Below are positions 34,501 through 42,914 of a stretch of DNA of 64,000 bases, in pieces. Every line of letters starts with the position of its first letter. The first letter of the stretch is position 1. Made by a program: the position numbers and the translations under genes. Below the pieces are notes generated by a model. The model did not search any database, had not been told where the DNA came from, and worked only from the letters and a program-made list of their open reading frames with translations. Origin of the DNA: Peribacillus sp044761665 (lineage in GTDB: Bacteria > Bacillota > Bacilli > Bacillales > DSM-1321); assembly GCF_044761665.1 (NCBI RefSeq), contig NZ_JBIWCW010000004.1, positions 186,001 through 250,000 of the forward strand, written 5' to 3'.

Positions 34501-34851
34501 TTAGGCAACCCCCAGTCTTTGCAAAGCGTTTTGTTCGGATAGTTCTAGTTTAACAATTTTAAACAAACCTGACATCTCAAATAACCGCTTTACTGCTGGA
34601 GAAATTGCACAAACAACCATTTCGCCCTGTTTCTGGTGTACCTGTTTATAACGGCCTATTATGACGCCCAGTCCGGAACTGTCCATGAAATGCAATTCTT
34701 CTAAGTTCAGGATAATATGCTGGATATCATGCTTTTGAATGGCCGCCTCAGCCTGTTTTTTTAACTTTTCTGCTGTATGATGATCTAAATCACCTTTGAG
34801 ACGAATGCATAATATTCTACTTTTCGCTTCCATTTCAATCGTAAGACTCAC
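34501..34851 (-). CDS. spoIIAA: Anti-anti-sigma factor SpoIIAA
   Basis: 116 residues, GTG start behind AAGGAGG. STAS domain with the phosphorylated serine in the motif HFMDSSGLGVIIGRY near residue 58. Unphosphorylated SpoIIAA displaces SigF from SpoIIAB; the phosphatase SpoIIE (not here) reactivates it. First gene of the spoIIA operon. Confidence 0.97.
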   Translation of the reverse strand: MSLTIEMEAKSRILCIRLKGDLDHHTAEKLKKQAEAAIQKHDIQHIILNLEELHFMDSSGLGVIIGRYKQVHQKQGEMVVCAISPAVKRLFEMSGLFKIVKLELSEQNALQRLGVA

Positions 34852-34886
34852 TATATACAGCCTCCTTCACTGTCTTATAATGAGTC

Positions 34887-34916
34887 AAATTCTCTGTTTA
34901 ATCTGCAGATTCCTTC
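34887..34916 (-). promoter_or_regulatory. Sigma-H promoter of the spoIIA operon
   Basis: Minus strand reads GAAGGAATC, 12 bases, AGAGAATTT, matching RnAGGAwww and RnnGAATww with one mismatch. It lies about 35 bases upstream of the spoIIAA start. Confidence 0.75.
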
Positions 34917-34968
34917 TTCATGGCAAAACTAGTGTCCATTCGCCTAAACTAGTATATTTACAAGCCTT

Positions 34969-34976
34969 TACGACAA
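34969..34976 (-). promoter_or_regulatory. Spo0A-box-like site upstream of the spoIIA promoter
   Basis: TTGTCGTA on the minus strand differs from the 0A box TTGTCGAA at one base. It is about 52 bases upstream of the sigma-H -35, a plausible place for activation by Spo0A. Confidence 0.4.
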
Positions 34977-34981
34977 TTAAA

Positions 34982-36148
34982 TCATTTGGTTTGTGTAAAC
35001 ATGCCGAATGCCCGTTTATACAGTTGCCACCAGCTGGCCTTTTCAACAGTTTCCTTCGAAACAATCGGCGATTCGACATACACTTTTCCATTTTTAATCA
35101 ACTGGAGCGTACCAATTTGATCTCCTTTTTTGATTGGAGCCTTGAGATCTTTATCTAGAATCACTTTTTTAGTAAAGTCTTTTGCGGCCCCGCTTTTGGC
35201 CGTCAAAACAGATATAGGTTCACTCGTCACACCTACTGCCATTTTCTTGCTGCCTTTGCTCACCCTGGACTCGCCTAGCACTTCTCCCCGTTTGTAAATT
35301 GGATAGGTGATATATTGTGAAAAGGCATAATCCAGCATTTTCGTTACCTGAGCGTTTCTTTCCTTCGGATTAGCCGCCCCGAATACCACGGCAATTACCC
35401 GCATATTTCCCTTTTTCGCCGTAGCCGTCAAACAATATTTCGCTTCATTTGTAAATCCTGTTTTTAATCCATCGACTCCCGGATAGAATTTTACGAGTCG
35501 GTTCGTATTAACAAGCCAGAATTTCTTATCTGTATTTTCACGAAGATAATCTTCGTATGTACCCGTGAATCTTGTGATCATGTCATACTTCAACAATTCC
35601 TTAGCCATGATAGACATATCATGTGCTGAACTGTAATGGTCCTTGACTGGTAAGCCTGTTGCATTTTGAAACTTTGTATTTTTCAATCCGAGGTCTTTTG
35701 CTTTTTGATTCATTTTCTTGACGAACTCTTCTTCAGATCCAGCAAGATGTTCTGCCATAGCAACCGATGCATCATTTGCCGAACCAATCGAAATACCCTT
35801 GAGCATTTGTTCAGTTGTCATCTCTTCTCCTAATTCCAGAAAGATTTGAGAACCTCCCATCGATGCCGCATACTCACTCGTTCTGATTTTATCCTTCATG
35901 CTGAGTTCGCCTTTATCGATTGCTTCCATAATGAGTAGCATCGTCATGATTTTTGTCATGCTAGCAGGCGAAAGACGTTCATTTGCATTTTTATCATACA
36001 AAACAGTTCCTGTATCCCGTTCAATTAAAATGGCTGATTTTGCATTTGCCGCTAGGTCCACACCTTTTTTTTCTGATGCTTGAGTATGCGGGATGCTAAA
36101 GCCCATTGCCATTAACACGATTAAAAATAGAGAAAGAATCCGCTTCAT
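34982..36148 (-). CDS. dacF: D-alanyl-D-alanine carboxypeptidase DacF
   Basis: 388 residues from ATG 36148 behind GGAGG; a TTG at 36163 is upstream of that site. Signal peptide (MKRILSLFLIVLMAMGFS). Motifs SMTK, SAN (in SIGSANDASVA, in place of SGN) and KTG (DGLKTGFTN) of S11 peptidases. A C-terminal PBP5-like domain and an amphipathic anchor (VEKASWWQLYKRAFGMF) follow. It acts on forespore-side germ wall and cortex peptidoglycan in B. subtilis. The gene precedes spoIIAA as in that species. Confidence 0.95.
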   Translation of the reverse strand: MKRILSLFLIVLMAMGFSIPHTQASEKKGVDLAANAKSAILIERDTGTVLYDKNANERLSPASMTKIMTMLLIMEAIDKGELSMKDKIRTSEYAASMGGSQIFLELGEEMTTEQMLKGISIGSANDASVAMAEHLAGSEEEFVKKMNQKAKDLGLKNTKFQNATGLPVKDHYSSAHDMSIMAKELLKYDMITRFTGTYEDYLRENTDKKFWLVNTNRLVKFYPGVDGLKTGFTNEAKYCLTATAKKGNMRVIAVVFGAANPKERNAQVTKMLDYAFSQYITYPIYKRGEVLGESRVSKGSKKMAVGVTSEPISVLTAKSGAAKDFTKKVILDKDLKAPIKKGDQIGTLQLIKNGKVYVESPIVSKETVEKASWWQLYKRAFGMFTQTK

Positions 36149-36300
36149 CTCCATAGCCTCCAATCTTTATAGTTTCATTTTTTCCATATAACCCATTTTT
36201 ATACAGAAAATCAACCGGAATTATTTACGATAGGAGAAATTTCAGGTTAACAAAGAATTATAAAAGGAGAGGATATGTTGCACCCTCTCCTTCCTGAGTA

Positions 36301-36333
36301 AAATATAAAAGGTCACCCTTTAAAAGGGTGACC
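36301..36333 (-). terminator. pdp terminator
   Basis: GGTCACCCTT pairs with AAGGGTGACC, followed on the minus strand by TTTTATATTTT. It separates the nucleoside genes from dacF. Confidence 0.88.
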
Positions 36334-36347
36334 TGCTTAAAGAGAAA

Positions 36348-37652
36348 TCATTCCATGATTTCTTTATAGATTAATGTTGGTTTTTCGACTTTTTCTTTCG
36401 AAACGGTGATATTTTCATACAATTTTTCTTTTACTTTCGAAACATCTTCAAAGTTACTGTAGATTGTAACAAGGGATTCACCTTTTACGACAGACTCCCC
36501 AATTTTCTTACGAAGCATAAGACCTACGGCCAAATCAATTTCAGATTCTTTAGTAGCTCGTCCAGCTCCTAGAAGCATCGCAGCCGTGCCGATTTCATCC
36601 GCTACTATTTCCGATACATATCCATCTTCTTTTGCTTCAAGCTCAAATGTATAAGCAGCCTGCGGAAGTTTTTCTGGCTGTTCTACAACTGAGCCATCTC
36701 CTCCTTGTGCCTCTAAGAAGATCTTGAATGAACGGAGCGCAGAACCATCTTTGATCGCATTTTCAAGCAGGGTTCTTGCCTCTTCAAGTGAGCTTGCCTT
36801 TTTAGCAAGGTACACCATATGACTTCCAAGCGTTAAAGATAGTTCCGTTAAATCTTCCGGACCTTCCCCTTTAAGCGTATCGATAGCTTCTTTTACTTCT
36901 AAAGCATTTCCAATCGCGTAACCTAGCGGCTGGCTCATGTCTGAAATGACTGCCATCGTATTACGGCCAACATTATTCCCGATGCTCACCATAGCATGTG
37001 CTAATTTTTCGGAATCTTCTAGTGTCTTCATGAATGCGCCTGCACCTGTTTTTACATCAAGTACAATAGCATCGGCACCGGCAGCAATTTTCTTACTCAT
37101 GATTGAACCAGCAATTAAACCAATACTATTGACGGTAGCCGTAACATCACGTAATGCATAAAGTTTTTTATCGGCAGGAGTCAAGTTTCCACTTTGACCG
37201 ATAACCGCTATTTTATTTTTATTCACAAGTTCAATGAACTCGTCATTTTCAATTTCCACATGGAATCCTTTAACGGACTCTAACTTATCGATGGTTCCTC
37301 CTGTGTGGCCTAGACCCCGTCCTGACATTTTTGCCACAGGTACGCCTACAGCAGCTACTAACGGCCCTAGCACTAGTGTTGTCGTATCACCAACACCGCC
37401 TGTAGAATGTTTGTCGACTTTAATGCCTTCTATCATCGATAAATCAATTTGATCTCCTGATTCAACCATTGCCATAGTTAGATCAGCACGTTCCTGTTCG
37501 TTTAACTCCTGAAAGTAGATGGCCATTGCCCATGCACTCATCTGGTAATCAGGAATGGTACCATTTGTAAATCCTTCAACAATAAACTTTATTTCTTCAG
37601 TTGAAAGTGTCTTTCCATCACGTTTTTTTGCAATTAAATCAACCATTCTCAT
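36348..37652 (-). CDS. pdp: Pyrimidine-nucleoside phosphorylase
   Basis: 434 residues. Contains the thymidine/pyrimidine phosphorylase signature KMSGRGLGHTGGTIDKLE near residue 108, KHSTGGVGDTTTL and the potassium/phosphate-binding loop. A C-terminal PYNP domain (about 345-420) follows. It splits uridine, thymidine or deoxyuridine with phosphate to base and (deoxy)ribose-1-phosphate, which DeoB then converts. The third gene of deoB-punA-pdp. An ATG two codons in is an alternative start. Confidence 0.96.
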   Translation of the reverse strand: MRMVDLIAKKRDGKTLSTEEIKFIVEGFTNGTIPDYQMSAWAMAIYFQELNEQERADLTMAMVESGDQIDLSMIEGIKVDKHSTGGVGDTTTLVLGPLVAAVGVPVAKMSGRGLGHTGGTIDKLESVKGFHVEIENDEFIELVNKNKIAVIGQSGNLTPADKKLYALRDVTATVNSIGLIAGSIMSKKIAAGADAIVLDVKTGAGAFMKTLEDSEKLAHAMVSIGNNVGRNTMAVISDMSQPLGYAIGNALEVKEAIDTLKGEGPEDLTELSLTLGSHMVYLAKKASSLEEARTLLENAIKDGSALRSFKIFLEAQGGDGSVVEQPEKLPQAAYTFELEAKEDGYVSEIVADEIGTAAMLLGAGRATKESEIDLAVGLMLRKKIGESVVKGESLVTIYSNFEDVSKVKEKLYENITVSKEKVEKPTLIYKEIME

Positions 37653-37715
37653 ATAGGTTATTCCCCATTCTTTACAGTGCTAATTTTCACTGTACTTTTA
37701 TTGTTTAAACTCGTT

Positions 37716-38528
37716 TTATAAATCTTTGACTATGGCCTTTACAAATTCCAAGAAACCACTTTTCACTTTTTCAGTCGTTTCAATAACTTCTAAGTGGGAC
37801 AGGGGCTGGTCCAATATGCCTGCAGCCATGTTTGTCAGACAAGAAATACCGAGTACTTTCATCCCGCAATGTCTAGCCACGATAACTTCAGGAACAGTGG
37901 ACATCCCAACTGCATCCCCACCAAGGACTCTTGCCATTCTAACTTCTGCAGGCGTTTCATAGGTCGGTCCTGTATTTCCGATATATACGCCCTCTTTTAC
38001 ATCCAAGCCAAGTGTTGAGGCAATCGTTTTAGCTTTCTCCCGCAATTCTTTATTATACGCTTCTGACATATCAGGGAACCTAGGACCAAAACGCTCTTCA
38101 TTTGCGCCAATTAACGGGTTATCTCCCATCATATTGATATGGTCCGTAATGATCATCAAGTCTCCCGGTGAATAACTTTCATTTACACTTCCAGCAGCAT
38201 TGGTTACAATCAACTGCTCAACACCAAGTAGTTTCATGACACGCACTGGAAATGTGACTTTACCCATCGAGTATCCTTCATAGAAATGGAAACGCCCTTG
38301 CATGGCGACAACCTTTTTGCCACTGAGGTCTCCAATGACGAGCTGACCTGCATGCCCCTCTACTGTGGAGACAGGAAATTCCGGGATATCATGATAGGGG
38401 ATGATAATCGGATTCTCAATTTCATCTGCCAACACGCCAAGACCAGATCCAAGAATCAAGCCTATATCCGGTGTTCCATCTATCTTACTTTTTATAAATT
38501 CAGCGGCTGTTTCGATTTTCTCAAACAT
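37716..38528 (-). CDS. punA: Purine-nucleoside phosphorylase PunA (PupG)
   Basis: 270 residues, trimeric-type (inosine/guanosine specific) family: ILGSGLG near the N-terminus, VEGHAGQLVIG, RFHFYEGY, VTNAAGSVN and the specificity region GPTYETPAEVRM. It produces purine base and ribose-1-phosphate. It starts 12 bases after deoB, with AAGGGAGGG. Confidence 0.96.
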   Translation of the reverse strand: MFEKIETAAEFIKSKIDGTPDIGLILGSGLGVLADEIENPIIIPYHDIPEFPVSTVEGHAGQLVIGDLSGKKVVAMQGRFHFYEGYSMGKVTFPVRVMKLLGVEQLIVTNAAGSVNESYSPGDLMIITDHINMMGDNPLIGANEERFGPRFPDMSEAYNKELREKAKTIASTLGLDVKEGVYIGNTGPTYETPAEVRMARVLGGDAVGMSTVPEVIVARHCGMKVLGISCLTNMAAGILDQPLSHLEVIETTEKVKSGFLEFVKAIVKDL

Positions 38529-38540
38529 ACATACCCTCCC

Positions 38541-39728
38541 TTATTTCAAGTCGCCCAAAATATTTTTCCCGTAGGTAGGCATTTTCACATCAAAATTAGC
38601 AGCTACCGTCGCGCCGATATCAGCAAATGTATCTCTTACTGGTAGTTCGGTACCCTTTGTGTAACGTTTTGAATAAACTAATAAAGGAACATATTCACGA
38701 GTATGGTCCGTACCTTCATGAACCGGGTCATTTCCGTGATCTGCCGTGATGATCAACAAGTCATCTTCCGTTAGCTTCTCTAGTACTTCAGGCATTCTAG
38801 CATCAAATTCTTCCAAAGCCTTTCCGTAACCTTCCGGATCACGACGATGACCATATAAAGCATCGAAGTCGACTAGATTCAAAAAGCTTAATCCTTTGAA
38901 ATCCTGATCGATGGTTTGGATCAATTTATCCATTCCGTCCATATTGGAGACAGTCCGTAATGATTCAGTGACCCCTTCTCCATCAAAGATATCTGAAATT
39001 TTGCCGATTGCCAATACATCCAGCCCGGCATCTTTCATTTCATCCATTACCGTTCTATTAAATGGTTTCAAGGCATAATCATGGCGGTTAGGTGTTCTTT
39101 TGAAACATCCCGATTCACCATTGAAAGGCCTTGCGATAACGCGTCCCACTTTAAATTCATCAGCCATCGTTAATTCACGGGCAATTTCACAGATCTTGTA
39201 TAGCTCTTCTAACGGAACGACATCCTCATGAGCTGCAATCTGTAAAACAGAATCAGCAGATGTATATACAATCAATGCACCCGTTTTCATATGATCTTCG
39301 CCAAGTCTTTCAATAATTTCGGTTCCGCTTGCTGGAATATTCCCAATGATCGAACGGCCTGTTCTCGCTTGAAGTTCATTGATTAATAACTCAGGGAAAC
39401 CGTTCGGGAATACTTGAAATGGTGTCGAAATATTAAGACCCATAATTTCCCAGTGCCCAGTCATTGTATCTTTTCCTGTGGAAGCTTCTTTCATTTTCGT
39501 ATAATAAGCAATCGGTTGCTCTGTTTTTTCGATACCTTTGATGTCACGTATGTTACCTAATCCCATTTTCGAAAGATTCGGCATGTTCAATCCATTCATT
39601 CTCTCCGCAATATGCCCCAGTGTATCTGCTCCTTTATCGCCGAACAAATCTGCGTCCGGTGCTTCGCCAATCCCAACTGAGTCCATTACGACTACAAAAA
39701 TGCGTTTAAATGCTGAATTTTTTTCCAT
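38541..39728 (-). CDS. deoB: Phosphopentomutase DeoB (Drm)
   Basis: 395 residues from ATG 39728 behind GGAGGGA. Alkaline-phosphatase superfamily: VVVMDSVGIGEAPD with metal ligands, the conserved GKDTMTGHWE loop with the phosphorylated threonine, and the C-terminal ITADHGNDPVHEGTDH metal site. It converts (deoxy)ribose-1-phosphate to the 5-phosphate, feeding nucleoside sugars into the pentose phosphate route. First gene of the operon with punA and pdp. Confidence 0.97.
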   Translation of the reverse strand: MEKNSAFKRIFVVVMDSVGIGEAPDADLFGDKGADTLGHIAERMNGLNMPNLSKMGLGNIRDIKGIEKTEQPIAYYTKMKEASTGKDTMTGHWEIMGLNISTPFQVFPNGFPELLINELQARTGRSIIGNIPASGTEIIERLGEDHMKTGALIVYTSADSVLQIAAHEDVVPLEELYKICEIARELTMADEFKVGRVIARPFNGESGCFKRTPNRHDYALKPFNRTVMDEMKDAGLDVLAIGKISDIFDGEGVTESLRTVSNMDGMDKLIQTIDQDFKGLSFLNLVDFDALYGHRRDPEGYGKALEEFDARMPEVLEKLTEDDLLIITADHGNDPVHEGTDHTREYVPLLVYSKRYTKGTELPVRDTFADIGATVAANFDVKMPTYGKNILGDLK

Positions 39729-39751
39729 GCTAATTCCCTCCAATAAATAGT

Positions 39752-39785
39752 ATTATACCCTTTTTATATTCCTTTTTTATATTCC
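39752..39785 (-). promoter_or_regulatory. deoB promoter region with short tandem repeat
   Basis: A consensus -10 TATAAT is at 39752-39757 (minus). Just upstream two copies of GGAATATAAAAA lie in tandem (about 39760-39785) over the expected -35 position; no good TTGACA is seen. The remaining bases to 40024 contain one imperfect hairpin. Confidence 0.4.
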
Positions 39786-39960
39786 CCTTTTATTGTCTAC
39801 TTAACCTTCACTAACCTCCAAAGGATGGTAACGTCAGAAGTCTGACCTTTATATTGTAAACGACACCATTCGCTTTCGACAACATTTATGTACCTTTATC
39901 TCCTCCAGTTAATCAGACTCATAATATCCTAAAGGAAGCTCTACATTCATGATGGTAACG

Positions 39961-39997
39961 GTCCCCTCGATTGACGTATTCATTCAATCGGAGGGAC
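39961..39997 (-). terminator. Imperfect hairpin downstream of xerD
   Basis: GTCCCCTCGATTGA pairs with TCAATCGGAGGGAC with one mismatch and one wobble. No strong T-tract follows, so termination is uncertain. Confidence 0.45.
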
Positions 39998-40024
39998 AGT
40001 CCCCTCTATCAATCTACTAAAATC

Positions 40025-40918
40025 CTAAGCTCTTGGATGAAATTTAGAATAAACATCCTTTATTCGAACGTTTGTAATATGTGTATAGATTTGAGTCGTC
40101 GATATATCTGCATGTCCCAACATCTCCTGAACGGCTCGTAAATCTGCTCCATTCATTAAAAGATGTGTAGCAAAAGAATGTCTTAGGGTATGCGGTGTGA
40201 TTTCCTTCTCAATTCGCGCCTCTTTCACTAGCTTTTTCAAAATCTTCCAAAAACCTTGCCTCGTCAGCCTATTTCCATGGTGATTCAAAAAAAGTGAATC
40301 CGTTCGATGCTTCGGACTCGCAAATATTCCACGGGCCCTTTCCAAATACTCTCCAATAGCCCCCAGTGCTGTTTGACCGATAGGGATGATTCTCTCTTTA
40401 TCCCCTTTTCCGACACAACGGATAAAGCCCATTGTCGCGTGTACATCGCTCACATCCATTGAAATCAATTCACTGACACGCATTCCTGTCGCATACATCA
40501 GTTCGAGCATCGCTTTATCACGCAATCCATATTCGTTCATTACTTTCGGGGCTTCTAATAAAGCTTCAACTTCCTCCATGCTTAACACTTTCGGAAGGCT
40601 TCTCTCAGGTTTTGGAGTTTCTATATGTAAAGTTGGATCTTGGTCGGTCACCTTTTCACGAAGGAGAAACTGATGGAACGATCGGATGGAAGCAATATGA
40701 CGTGCAATGGTTTTCGATGACTTCCCTTGATCTTTCAAATGAGCAAGAAAATGTAAGATATTCGCTCGTCGTGAGTCATTCCAATCGGTAATCGATTCTA
40801 CATTCTTTAAATACGCCCAATATGACCTCAAATCCCGTTCATAGGAAACGAGTGTGTTCTTGGCAAGTCCCTTTTCGATTGTCAAAAAATGAATGAAATC
40901 TCTAACTTGATTCTCCAT
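40025..40918 (-). CDS. xerD: Tyrosine recombinase XerD (RipX)
   Basis: 297 residues. N-terminal SAM-like DNA-binding domain (about 1-85: DFIHFLTIEKGLAKNTLVSYERDL) and C-terminal catalytic domain with Arg in YATGMRVSELISM, Lys in VGKGDKER, HxxR in HTLRHSFATHLL, His in LGHADISTTQIY and the tyrosine of TQIYTH. It resolves chromosome dimers at dif with CodV/XerC. Located between deoB and yqzK-fur, as in B. subtilis. Confidence 0.96.
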   Translation of the reverse strand: MENQVRDFIHFLTIEKGLAKNTLVSYERDLRSYWAYLKNVESITDWNDSRRANILHFLAHLKDQGKSSKTIARHIASIRSFHQFLLREKVTDQDPTLHIETPKPERSLPKVLSMEEVEALLEAPKVMNEYGLRDKAMLELMYATGMRVSELISMDVSDVHATMGFIRCVGKGDKERIIPIGQTALGAIGEYLERARGIFASPKHRTDSLFLNHHGNRLTRQGFWKILKKLVKEARIEKEITPHTLRHSFATHLLMNGADLRAVQEMLGHADISTTQIYTHITNVRIKDVYSKFHPRA

Positions 40919-40923
40919 ATTTA

Positions 40924-41151
40924 TTACTCCCCGTCTAGATAAAACAACATTAAGCGTTCAAACCATGCATCATCGCCCGTATCAACCGCCTTCGACACTT
41001 TGACAGCTGTCCCCTTCGGTTCATCATACCGATGATAACTTTGATATTCCTGATTTAACCATACCATTCCTATATAAAAAAGAACAGTGAAGCTGACGAA
41101 GAGTATCATCACTTTAGCTGTATGTAAAACTAGCCTTAAAGACGTTTTCAT
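40924..41151 (-). CDS. yqzK: YqzK-like DUF4227 membrane protein
   Basis: 75 residues: short basic N-terminus, one membrane helix (VMILFVSFTVLFYIGMVWL), then a soluble acidic tail with the conserved YHRYDEPKG. Function unknown. It ends five bases before xerD and probably shares its transcript. RBS GGGAGGGG. Confidence 0.85.
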   Translation of the reverse strand: MKTSLRLVLHTAKVMILFVSFTVLFYIGMVWLNQEYQSYHRYDEPKGTAVKVSKAVDTGDDAWFERLMLFYLDGE

Positions 41152-41310
41152 CCTTTCCCCTCCCTAACCGATCACTTTGTATCAATCTATGCCCAAGAGG
41201 ACAAGTTTTATACATTTTTCAGTAGGAGAAAGTAAAAAACAACTTTTGAAAAATAGCGGGAAAAGGTTTTGCCAATCCCCAGAAAAAACATGAATGGTTT
41301 TTTCTTAACA

Positions 41311-41346
41311 AAACCAGAAAACCTTCTCCATATTGAGGAGAAGGTT
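41311..41346 (-). terminator. fur terminator
   Basis: AACCTTCTCC pairs with GGAGAAGGTT over a seven-base loop, followed on the minus strand by TTCTGGTTTTG. Confidence 0.75.
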
Positions 41347-41360
41347 CGACTTTATTCATC

Positions 41361-41816
41361 TTAATCTTCGACTTTGTCATGGCATCGATGACAAATGCCG
41401 TGAAAGGTTAATCTATGATCTTTTATCTTGAAGTTCCAGTCACGCTCGACAATGGCTTCCACGTCTTCAAGTAAGTCTTGTTGAATCTCATCTACTGCTC
41501 CACATTCCACACAGACAAGATGATGATGGAAGTGTGCAGCGCCCTCTTGTCTTAAATCATAACGGGAAACTCCGTCTCCAAAGTTAATTTTATCTACTAT
41601 TTTCAATTCAGTCAGCAACTCTAGCGTACGGTATACCGTTGCTAATCCAATTTCCGGCGACTTTTCTTTGACAAGGAGGTAAACGTCTTCTGCGCTTAAA
41701 TGATCCTCTTCGTGCTCAAGTAAAACGCGGACGGTCGCTTCTCGCTGAGGCGTTAATTTGTAGCTGGACGAGTGCAACTGCTTTTTAATTCTATCAATTC
41801 TATTTTCTATTTCCAT
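41361..41816 (-). CDS. fur: Ferric uptake regulator Fur
   Basis: 151 residues. N-terminal winged helix (YKLTPQREATVRVLLEH) and C-terminal metal-binding domain with AHFHHHLVCVECGAVDE and the second cysteine pair GICHRCHDK, which form a structural zinc site. The Fur/PerR/Zur family is certain; Fur is chosen because the gene lies between spoIIM and yqzK-xerD as in B. subtilis. It would repress iron uptake genes when iron is bound. RBS GGGAGGGAATA. Confidence 0.92.
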   Translation of the reverse strand: MEIENRIDRIKKQLHSSSYKLTPQREATVRVLLEHEEDHLSAEDVYLLVKEKSPEIGLATVYRTLELLTELKIVDKINFGDGVSRYDLRQEGAAHFHHHLVCVECGAVDEIQQDLLEDVEAIVERDWNFKIKDHRLTFHGICHRCHDKVED

Positions 41817-41849
41817 ACCTATATTCCCTCCCGCGCCGCTATCCTATAT

Positions 41850-41877
41850 ATTATATCAAATGAGGGAAAACTGTCAA
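41850..41877 (-). promoter_or_regulatory. fur promoter (sigma-A)
   Basis: Minus strand TTGACA (41872-41877) and TATAAT (41850-41855), both perfect, with a 16-base spacer. Confidence 0.8.
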
Positions 41878-41929
41878 AATAGATTTCCTTATTAATAGCA
41901 AAAAAAATCATGAGGAATGGCATATACCT

Positions 41930-42577
41930 TCATTGTCCCAAGAAGCTAACGACATTTTTCATTAAGGAAGGGGATAAATATGCTTCAAATGCAGCAGCCG
42001 CAAACAAGAAAATCCCTGACAGGATAAGTGAAAAAATATAACGGGAAATAATCGGCTTTAAAGGATCCCGTACCTGTTTGAGAAAAATGCGGCTGATCAT
42101 CTTCATGGATAGCGAGACGGCGAGAACCGTGATTACGATAAAGATTGGCACAATGAAAATATTTTGCGGCAGGATGGCTACAAATGACAAAAGAAATCCG
42201 CTCCAACCCATTTGATTGACTAAAAATCCGACCGTAAACCCCACTACCATCCCTTTTACAAATAGCAGTACTAAAATCACCGGCAAACCGATTACCGAAA
42301 CCCCAAGAATCCAGATGACCCCAATATATTTAAGGTTATGCATAATACTTTGACTGAACATGTCATGTGAAGACGCAAATTCCCCTTTGGAAACTTGTCC
42401 GAAGAATTGTGACAAATAATAGAACAAATCTTCCTTTTGAGTGAAGCTCAAGCTGTTTACGAGAACAGCACCAAAAATGACGCCCATTAAAAAGAGTACG
42501 GTGATGAAGACGTACAATGAGGAATGTTCCTTAATGTGTTTCCTTACTACATTTTGTATGCCAGATCTATTTTTCAT
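41930..42577 (-). CDS. spoIIM: Stage II sporulation protein M
   Basis: 215 residues, five predicted membrane helices with a cytoplasmic basic N-terminus. The family features FGAVLVNSL, FVKGMVVGFTVGFL and LLSFVAILPQNIFIVPI are present. SpoIIM joins SpoIID and SpoIIP in the machinery that thins septal peptidoglycan for engulfment. A sigma-E type promoter lies just upstream. RBS GGGAGGAT. Confidence 0.95.
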   Translation of the reverse strand: MKNRSGIQNVVRKHIKEHSSLYVFITVLFLMGVIFGAVLVNSLSFTQKEDLFYYLSQFFGQVSKGEFASSHDMFSQSIMHNLKYIGVIWILGVSVIGLPVILVLLFVKGMVVGFTVGFLVNQMGWSGFLLSFVAILPQNIFIVPIFIVITVLAVSLSMKMISRIFLKQVRDPLKPIISRYIFSLILSGIFLFAAAAFEAYLSPSLMKNVVSFLGQ

Positions 42578-42609
42578 CTTTTATCTATCCTCCCAACTCC
42601 ACTTACTAG

Positions 42610-42638
42610 AATCTATGTTTTTCCTCTTTTGATTATGA
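42610..42638 (-). promoter_or_regulatory. Sigma-E promoter of spoIIM
   Basis: Minus strand TCATAAT (42632-42638), 14 bases, then CATAGATT (42610-42617), close to the mother-cell sigma-E consensus with correct spacing. Confidence 0.7.
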
Positions 42639-42914
42639 CAAGGAAAAATAGAAGAAGATAAAGAAAAAAGGTTTGTAGAAGCCGACTTAGATATCAGAAT
42701 CCTTATTTATAGGAAAGAAGACGTCCCGATTATTCTGTAGAACCGACTTATCTTCTATAGATACAATGGGATGAAAAAGACGACATTTGTGTATCCATAG
42801 TCATCTTTTTGAAGTTGCCTAGTATCTTTTTTGGAAATTTCTCTTCTATACATAATCTTATTCTTTAGTATGATAGGTGTGTCGTTAATATTCCAGTCAC
42901 CGTATTTTAGCTGA
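42639..42914. other. Intergenic gap with an imperfect direct repeat
   Basis: No gene is seen. TGTAGAAGCCGACTTA (42675-42690) recurs as TGTAGAACCGACTTA (42736-42750), 61 bases apart. Its role is unknown; it marks the edge of the inserted catabolic block. Confidence 0.5.

Noticed and set aside
42675..42750. Direct repeats as transposon target duplication
   Set aside because: The copies differ and no inverted ends or transposase lie between or around them.
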